Translations under genes and position numbers: made by a program
DNA from: Gonatopus flavifemur
Taxonomy: Eukaryota > Arthropoda > Insecta > Hymenoptera > Dryinidae
Length of the DNA: 64,000 bases
Reading direction: 5' to 3'
Assembly (NCBI GenBank): GCA_018340375.1
Contig: JAFFJZ010000004.1
Span: forward strand, 44,308,001-44,372,000
The notes under the pieces: generated by a model
Databases searched by the model: none
Seen by the model: the letters and a program-made list of their open reading frames with translations, nothing else
What the model was told of the DNA's origin: nothing
Part shown: one piece after another, positions 57,797 to 64,000 of the stretch
Numbering within the stretch: the first letter of the stretch is position 1
Layout: every line of letters begins with the position of its first letter

Positions 57797-60700
57797 ATGC
57801 CAGAAACAAGTAATGCTAACATTGTAGCAAAATTGAAAACAAAACGTACGACTATAAAGGCATCATGTACTCGCATAAAATCATTTGTTGATGGGGTTCA
57901 GGAGTTGACTCCAGTAAATATAACTCATTTGAAAAATAGAAAAAGCAAATTAGACGGATATTGGGAAAAATATGATGAGATTCAAACCGAAATAGAAATG
58001 ATAGATGAGTCAGCTGCCGAAGATCGCGCTTCATTTGAGGAAGCATTTTTTGATTTGAGTGCCAAAATCGTTCAATTGATTGAAGCCGGAACCCAAGCAC
58101 AGATTGTTCAACCACCTCAGGCTCATCCACAGAATGTCCAACCTTTGAATGCACCGATCGGGGTTCAGGGGAATAACAATTCTCATATTCGCTTGCCCAA
58201 GTTAAATTTGCCCACGTTTACTGGCGATTATCGAGAGTGGACATCCTTTTCCCAAATGTTCCAGTCTACGATTATAGATAATACTACATTGAATAATATA
58301 GAAAAATTCCAATATTTAAAGGGTTCTTTGGGGGGAGAAGCTGCAGATTGCATTCAAGCATTAGATTTATCACATGATAATTTTCCCACAGCATGGGATA
58401 TGTTGACAGGCCGATACAATAGATTGCGCATAATCATCCAAAGTCACGTGCAAGCTATTTTGGAAATACCCCATATGAAAAGGGAAAGGTGTCAGGATTT
58501 GCGTAATCTGATCAATAGTGCTTCAAAACATGTAAATTCACTGAAAACTCTCAAACGCCCTACTGATCAATGGGATGACTTATTAGTTCACATACTGGCA
58601 AATAAATTAGATACCGTTTCATTTCGCGAGTGGGAGGATTCTCTGAAAGGGGATGTTATTCCTACACTAGCACAATTGATGGCCTTTCTCAACCATAAAT
58701 GTCAGACATTGGAATCTATTTCACAAAAGGAAAATTTGAATATTGTTTCGTGCAAGAACCCTCAAGTAGGCTCTCGTAAATCAGCCGTCAATTGTGCCGC
58801 TACGGTCAAGACCAAATGCATTTATTGCAATGACGACCACCCAATATATTTTTGTAAAGCATTCACAGACTTGCCTGTTGAGCGTCGTTTGGCTGAAATT
58901 AGGAAACGTAAACTTTGTAAAAACTGCCTCAAATCTACCACTCATCACGCCCAGCAATGTAATTCAGGTCTTTGTAAATTATGTAAATCCAAACATAATA
59001 CTCTTTTACATTTTAGCAAGGCTAGCAATCCTAAGCAAAATGATGACAATAGGATGTCATTAGAATCAAAACCGGAATCATCCACGTCATCAGCAGTAGT
59101 TACTCATAACTCAATTCCTTCAAATTACGAATACGTATTACTTTCTACCGCGTTGGTAAATGTTTACGACAAGTTTGGACAGAAAAAACAAGCTCGTGTT
59201 TTATTGGATAGCGGTTCACAAGTTAACCTCATTACTAAGGAACTAGCCTCAGATTTACAGTTGCCTGTTCAGCACAGATCTATATCTATTTCAGGAATCA
59301 ATCAGTTGTCAACAACCTCAAGCCAAACAATTAAGCTAAAACTAGGATCGCAACACAATTCGTTTCAAGTTGAAATCGAATGCATTATAACGGAAAAAAT
59401 AACTAAACTCATACCCGCGATGCCTATCAGTAAAAATTCAATATACATTCCCAAGAATATTCAACTGGCGGATCCTTTGTTCCATAAGCCTTCTAAAATT
59501 GATATGTTATTAGGTGTTGATTTATTTTGGAGGCTTTTGAATATTGGGCAAATAAAATCATCTCCTCACAATCCGACAATTCAAAAGACATCTTTGGGAT
59601 GGGTTCTCGCAGGTAGCATTGCTGGATCTTCAGTTAAGCCCTCCATCGTAAAAAATTTCTTTCTATCGTCATCTAATCAGCAGTTAGATCAATCCCTCGC
59701 GAAGTTTTGGCAAATTGAGAATGAATTCAAAACTCAAACCGTTCTTTCTCCAATCGAATCAGCATGCGAAAAGCAATTTCGGGAAACGATAACTAAAAAT
59801 TCTGAAGGTAGGCTTATCGTAACTTTGCCCATAAAACCCAATGGAATACAAGAACTAGGCGATTCTAGGGATATTGCGTTGAAGCGTCTATACGGATTGG
59901 AAAGGCGTTTCAAACATAACGAAGATTTGAGACTGAGGTATTCTAAATTTATGAATGAGTATTTAGAACTTGGCCACATGAAAATGGTTGATGATGTTAA
60001 TCCCGATAAAGTTGTGCCGACGTTTTATTTACCCCATCATTGCGTGCTGAAGGACCAAAGTCCAAGTACCAAATTAAGAGTCGTTTTCGATGGTTCGTGT
60101 AAAACTAGTTCTGGAATTTCTCTGAACGACATTCTATTGGTCGGACCCGTGGTACAGCAGGATTTGATATCATTGATCATTCGATTTCGAACGTATAAGT
60201 ATGTGCTGACTGCTGACATTATAAAAATGTATCGACAGATACTGGTTCATGAATCTCAAACCTCGTTGCAACGTATTTTGTGGCGTAACAATCAGGATGA
60301 ACCTGCAAACACTTACGAGCTACAGACTGTTACTTATGGTACAGCTTCAGCCTCTTATTTATCCACGCGTTGCTTGTTATATTTAGCAGAGACCCATAGA
60401 AATATCTTCCCTATCGGCTCTGAGGCTGTTTCGAATGATTTTTACGTAGATGACCTGTTGACAGGGGCTAATTCGATATCTGAGGCTAAGTCTAAACGTG
60501 ATGAGGTGATCAAAATTTTGAATTCTTCTCATTTATATCTCGATAAATGGGCTGCGAATGATCCATCTTTGTTGGAGGATATACCATCATTAGCTCAAAC
60601 CCAATCTCCCATCATTTTGTCAAATGAATCAGAAACGAAGATTTTGGGAGTTCGTTGGGACCCTGTGAAGGACTGTTTTCAATTCAATATTGCTTCTGAT

Positions 60701-63004
60701 TCGCTGAACTCTAGGATTACCAAAAGAAATATGCTCTCAGAGATCGCTCAAATATTCGACCCGTTGGGTCTTATTGCTCCCGTGACCATCATATCAAAAC
60801 TGCTGATGCAAGAATTATGGCAGTTGCAAAATGATTGGGACGCATCAGTTCCTCTACACATTCATACACGATATCGAACGTTCAAGGATCAATTAATTGA
60901 ACTTAAGCATCTAAGAATTTCGAGGTGGTTGATACACGAAAATTCAGAGATTGGCATAGAATTCCATGGATTCTCTGATGCAAGCCAATCAGCGTACGGC
61001 GCTTGCTGTTATCTTAGAACCATGGATCGTGATGGTAATTATCATACTAGCTTGGTAACATCAAAATCTCGCGTTGCCCCGTTAAAAGCTGTTTCTCTTC
61101 CCCGCCTCGAACTTTGTGCCGCGTTTCTTTTAGCACAAATCTACGAAAGAGTATTGAAGGCAATCAATTTGCCATTGTCAAGGCTTTATTTTTGGTGCGA
61201 CTCAACCATAACTATAGCTTGGATCAAATCGCAGTCCCGTAAGTGGACCACTTTTGTGTCTAATAGAGTTGGAGAAATTCAACGACTAACCCGTTGTGAT
61301 GATTGGAGACATATACAGTCTAAGGACAACCCCGCCGATATTGTGTCGCGAGGTGCAAATCCTTGTACTCTGATGGAATCTCCCTTGTGGTGGCTAGAAC
61401 TTGAAGAAAGTCAGTGGCCTAATGTTGATATAGACTATTCTATTGATGATATTCCTGAACAATCTAAGAGTGCCACAGTTTTGAAAGTTACCGAGACCAT
61501 TCCCTTCATTGACGAATTGTGTGCTAGGTATTCCAATCTTCGCAGATTAGTTCGGGTTGTTGCTTACTGCCTTAGAATCTCAAATAATATGAAAGTCGGC
61601 ACCACGCTAAAAAGGGGAATTTTGACCGCGGAAGAAGAGGAACAATCATTATTAGTTTTGTGTTCTTTGGTTCAAAGAATTCATTTCAAGGAGGATATTG
61701 CTCAACTTGAGAACTCCAAGCCTCTGAAACTTCGTAGTAAATTGTCATCACTTTCGCCTTTCATCGATAAGAACGGCCTATTGCGAGTAGGTGGAAGGTT
61801 GAAGCATTCTAATCTTCCTTACGACGCGCGTCATCCCATTTTGTTGCCAAAAAACCATTCTCTTACCATTCTTATTATACGAAACGAACATGTGCGCAAT
61901 TTACATTCCGGCACTCAAGCTACTATTTATGCTATTAGAAGACGATTCTGGCCGATATCGCTGCGTTCCACTGCTAGGAACATTATTCGAAAATGTATCA
62001 TTTGCTTCAAGGTTAAGCCTGTTCATTCGGAAGTTACGATGAGTGATTTACCTGACACCCGTATTCAACCATCTAGGCCTTTTAGTCATTGCGGTGTGGA
62101 TTTTGGAGGTCCATTCCTGATAAGAGAAGGGAGGCGTCGTAATGCCAAGACAATCAAATCGTATATCGCGGTATTTGTTTGTTTTTCGACAAAGGCTGTG
62201 CACATAGAAATGGTGTTCGACCTTTCTTCCGAGGCCTTCATCGGTGCATTTAAACGATTCATGGCGCGCCGCGGTAAGCCGCATAGTATATACTCCGATA
62301 ATGGCACCAATTTTGTAGGTGCCAACCGCGAGCTATCCGAATTACATGAACTTTTTGTGCGGGAACAGATTGCTGATCAATTGAATGATTTCTTTAATGA
62401 GTCTAGAATCAAATGGCACTACATACCTCCCAATGCCCCGCATTTTGGCGGGTTATGGGAATCAGCTATAAAGTCCGCCAAGTACTACATGAAGCGTATC
62501 ATCGGTGATGCTCATCTTACTTACGACGAAATGAATACCGTTCTGTGTGAGATCGAGTCAATTATGAATTCTCGACCTTTAACCGCTCTGTCCGAAGATC
62601 CTAATGATTTGCAGCCCCTGACACCAGGGCATTTTCTAATAGGCGACGCCTTGAATAGTTGCTCTCAACCCGATATTAAGGATATAAATATTAATAAGCT
62701 TTCGCGATGGCAAAGAGTCGAACAATTGCGGCAACACTTCTGGCAAAGGTGGAGCAAGGAGTATTTAAACCATTTACAAATTAGAAGTAAATGGAGAAAT
62801 AACAAAGGAGAGCAATTAGAGGTTGGTAAATTAGTAATCATTGAACAACCAGGTCTCGCTCCACTTCAATGGCTTTTGGGACGCGTAGAAGCTATCAATC
62901 TCAGCTCGGATGGAAATGTGCGATCCGCGAGTATTAAAACTAATAAAGGACTCCTTACCCGACCTTTGTCCAGACTCGCGATTTTACCGTCAGATTCTAA
63001 GTGA
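57797..63004 (+). CDS. gag-pol: BEL/Pao gag-pol polyprotein, apparently intact
   Basis: Drives particle formation, reverse transcription and integration of the BEL element. The frame opens upstream at 57722, but the ATG at 57797 (cacaATGcc) gives the family-like start and about 1,735 residues, a usual BEL length. In order: gag (DUF1759-like, LPKLNLPTFTGDYREWTSF, about residue 134); Cys-rich zinc knuckles (CIYCNDDHPIYFC and CKLCKSKHN, 340-410); aspartic protease (VLLDSGSQVNLI, about 468); reverse transcriptase with FYVDDLLTG near 882; RNase H (GFSDASQSAYGACC, about 1057); integrase zinc finger (HVRNLHSGT to KCIICF, 1364-1400); integrase core with GVDFGGPF, SDNGTNF and GGLWESAIKSAK supplying Asp, Asp and Glu; and a C-terminal LTPGHFLIGDAL block. 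No stop or frameshift seen. There is no env-like ORF. Confidence 0.97.
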   Translation: MPETSNANIVAKLKTKRTTIKASCTRIKSFVDGVQELTPVNITHLKNRKSKLDGYWEKYDEIQTEIEMIDESAAEDRASFEEAFFDLSAKIVQLIEAGTQAQIVQPPQAHPQNVQPLNAPIGVQGNNNSHIRLPKLNLPTFTGDYREWTSFSQMFQSTIIDNTTLNNIEKFQYLKGSLGGEAADCIQALDLSHDNFPTAWDMLTGRYNRLRIIIQSHVQAILEIPHMKRERCQDLRNLINSASKHVNSLKTLKRPTDQWDDLLVHILANKLDTVSFREWEDSLKGDVIPTLAQLMAFLNHKCQTLESISQKENLNIVSCKNPQVGSRKSAVNCAATVKTKCIYCNDDHPIYFCKAFTDLPVERRLAEIRKRKLCKNCLKSTTHHAQQCNSGLCKLCKSKHNTLLHFSKASNPKQNDDNRMSLESKPESSTSSAVVTHNSIPSNYEYVLLSTALVNVYDKFGQKKQARVLLDSGSQVNLITKELASDLQLPVQHRSISISGINQLSTTSSQTIKLKLGSQHNSFQVEIECIITEKITKLIPAMPISKNSIYIPKNIQLADPLFHKPSKIDMLLGVDLFWRLLNIGQIKSSPHNPTIQKTSLGWVLAGSIAGSSVKPSIVKNFFLSSSNQQLDQSLAKFWQIENEFKTQTVLSPIESACEKQFRETITKNSEGRLIVTLPIKPNGIQELGDSRDIALKRLYGLERRFKHNEDLRLRYSKFMNEYLELGHMKMVDDVNPDKVVPTFYLPHHCVLKDQSPSTKLRVVFDGSCKTSSGISLNDILLVGPVVQQDLISLIIRFRTYKYVLTADIIKMYRQILVHESQTSLQRILWRNNQDEPANTYELQTVTYGTASASYLSTRCLLYLAETHRNIFPIGSEAVSNDFYVDDLLTGANSISEAKSKRDEVIKILNSSHLYLDKWAANDPSLLEDIPSLAQTQSPIILSNESETKILGVRWDPVKDCFQFNIASDSLNSRITKRNMLSEIAQIFDPLGLIAPVTIISKLLMQELWQLQNDWDASVPLHIHTRYRTFKDQLIELKHLRISRWLIHENSEIGIEFHGFSDASQSAYGACCYLRTMDRDGNYHTSLVTSKSRVAPLKAVSLPRLELCAAFLLAQIYERVLKAINLPLSRLYFWCDSTITIAWIKSQSRKWTTFVSNRVGEIQRLTRCDDWRHIQSKDNPADIVSRGANPCTLMESPLWWLELEESQWPNVDIDYSIDDIPEQSKSATVLKVTETIPFIDELCARYSNLRRLVRVVAYCLRISNNMKVGTTLKRGILTAEEEEQSLLVLCSLVQRIHFKEDIAQLENSKPLKLRSKLSSLSPFIDKNGLLRVGGRLKHSNLPYDARHPILLPKNHSLTILIIRNEHVRNLHSGTQATIYAIRRRFWPISLRSTARNIIRKCIICFKVKPVHSEVTMSDLPDTRIQPSRPFSHCGVDFGGPFLIREGRRRNAKTIKSYIAVFVCFSTKAVHIEMVFDLSSEAFIGAFKRFMARRGKPHSIYSDNGTNFVGANRELSELHELFVREQIADQLNDFFNESRIKWHYIPPNAPHFGGLWESAIKSAKYYMKRIIGDAHLTYDEMNTVLCEIESIMNSRPLTALSEDPNDLQPLTPGHFLIGDALNSCSQPDIKDININKLSRWQRVEQLRQHFWQRWSKEYLNHLQIRSKWRNNKGEQLEVGKLVIIEQPGLAPLQWLLGRVEAINLSSDGNVRSASIKTNKGLLTRPLSRLAILPSDSK

Positions 63005-63524
63005 GGTCAGTTGTGATATTAATTTACATGAGTTTTATTATGTTAGTAGTATTTGTATAAATGTAGAACCACATGTTTTAACATTCGATGAGCTATTATA
63101 GTTGTTAACATTGCTAAATACATATTAGGATAATCTAATTCGATTCAAGGTATCATAAAGGTAATGGAACCGATATTACTACGAATGGCCATATACACGC
63201 TATATAGTTAGAATATAATTGTTATGAGTTTGTTCGTTGAAGGACTCATTTGCCATGTTAACTTTGTCAATCACTTTGTTTCTCTCTTTTATCGTTAGGT
63301 TTAGACGTAAGGACTCATGTGAATCTCAATTATAATCCATTATGGATACAATATGTATCTGTTACAGTCAAAATCCAATCACATATCATTTGTTTCAAGT
63401 TTATTAGAAATTCAATGTATCCATTCATTTCTTTATATTTATGTTCGAGTTTACAATTATAATTATCATTAAGACAAACATAACCTGTAACAATTTGAAA
63501 ACCTATGTTTTTCAAGGCGGGCGG
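63005..63524 (+). other. BEL 3' untranslated region with polypurine tract
   Basis: AT-rich, no second ORF. It ends AAGGCGGGCGG directly before the 3' LTR; this purine-rich run is the likely plus-strand primer. Confidence 0.7.
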
Positions 63525-63780
63525 TGTATTGTAATTATTTCTCCGGGCTCCCTGCTATTATATGTACACCCCTATCGTCTTCGATTGAAATCGTGTGACA
63601 TCGTCTTTTTTCGTTAACTACTTCTTCTCGCCTTGCTTGTAACGGCTCAGTGCTCTTTGAGAGTTTGTAACAAACACACGCGACTTAAATTATATGAACA
63701 ATATAATAATTATTAAAACGAAAGTAGCGGAGTTTCATTCAAAGATTCCCATCCACCAAATGTTCGTGGAATATTCAACA
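63525..63780 (+). repeat. BEL 3' LTR
   Basis: Identical to the 5' LTR over 256 bp. Followed by CAAAG, the second copy of the target duplication. Confidence 0.95.
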
Positions 63781-63785
63781 CAAAG

Positions 63786-64000
63786 ATTTGGGAACCAAGT
63801 GAAAAGCTGTAAAACTTATCCAGGCGCGGATGAAGATAGTGATCACAATATGTTGCTGATGAAATGTTTTCTGAAATTCAAAGCTCTGAAGAAGAAAAAG
63901 AAAATGCGAAAAGATGGAATTTGAAGAATCTCGAACAAGAAGGAACACAAGAGGCATTCAAAGTGATGTTGGACGAAAAATTGGAAGATCGACAAGAGAA
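63786..64000 (+). pseudogene. LINE continuation after the BEL insertion
   Basis: RFGNQVKSCKTYPGADEDSD then HNMLLMKCFLKFK continue the C-terminal end of the LINE endonuclease domain begun at 55912. A frameshift in the AAGAAAAAGAAAATGCG stretch (about 63900) moves the linker toward the RT (EAFKVMLDEKLEDR) into another frame. Runs off the window. Confidence 0.8.

Larger units (their letters stand above)
56783..63780 (+). mobile_element. Full-length BEL/Pao LTR retrotransposon
   Basis: The 6,998-bp element has two LTRs of 256 bp that read identical base for base, a 5-bp CAAAG duplication (56778-56782 and 63781-63785), a polypurine tract and one long gag-pol frame without stops. Identical LTRs mean a very recent insertion. 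It interrupts a LINE. BEL/Pao elements are classed with the reverse-transcribing Belpaoviridae but behave as genomic transposons. Confidence 0.97.

Overview
Repeat-dense animal nuclear DNA, almost certainly an insect. The evidence is mariner and Tc1-like elements with TA target duplications, hAT elements, a BEL/Pao retrotransposon, an endonuclease/reverse-transcriptase LINE, spliced transposon genes and many fold-back MITEs. I could not fix the insect order. I see no convincing host gene; every recognisable coding region belongs to, or looks carried by, a mobile element. No rRNA, intact tRNA, CRISPR array or bacterial-type operon was seen.

Layout. 1-3.3 kb: 3' end of a gypsy-type LTR retrotransposon, its integrase split by a 123-bp MITE. 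3.3-9.2 kb: fold-back and tandem repeats. 9.4-11.4 kb: a decayed ubiquitin-protease-like gene cut by a 1.18-kb element. 11.7-16.8 kb: two large fold-back elements, one carrying a near-full-length mariner. 17.5-29.8 kb: a dead LINE copy split by a 10.6-kb two-gene DNA transposon (18971-29547). 29.8-42.4 kb: a dispersed repeat present twice; the second copy is cut by a 4.86-kb element full of nested palindromes and by a 1.87-kb Mutator-like fold-back with a 174-bp satellite core. A hAT element sits at 30.3-33.4 kb. 43.1-44.3 kb: a second, degraded mariner. 45.2-51.8 kb: a Tc1-like element with a hAT element nested inside. 52-55.5 kb: MITEs and AAGATATCTT repeat clusters. 55.6-64 kb: another copy of the LINE, split by a full-length BEL/Pao element whose two 256-bp LTRs read identical and whose polyprotein frame is open.

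The most interesting unit is the 10.6-kb transposon. It has 13-bp terminal inverted repeats beginning CCCTAGTA, a 2-bp GT duplication, subterminal arrays of CTGATCAG-type motifs, a spliced Tnp2/EnSpm-like transposase gene (one amber codon, one frameshift, an apparent GC-AG intron) and a multi-exon partner gene resembling DUF4806 proteins (one amber codon). Several MITEs in the window begin CCCTAG or CCCAG and may be related non-autonomous elements. Insertion order can be read in many places because target duplications and uninterrupted paralogues lie in the same window.
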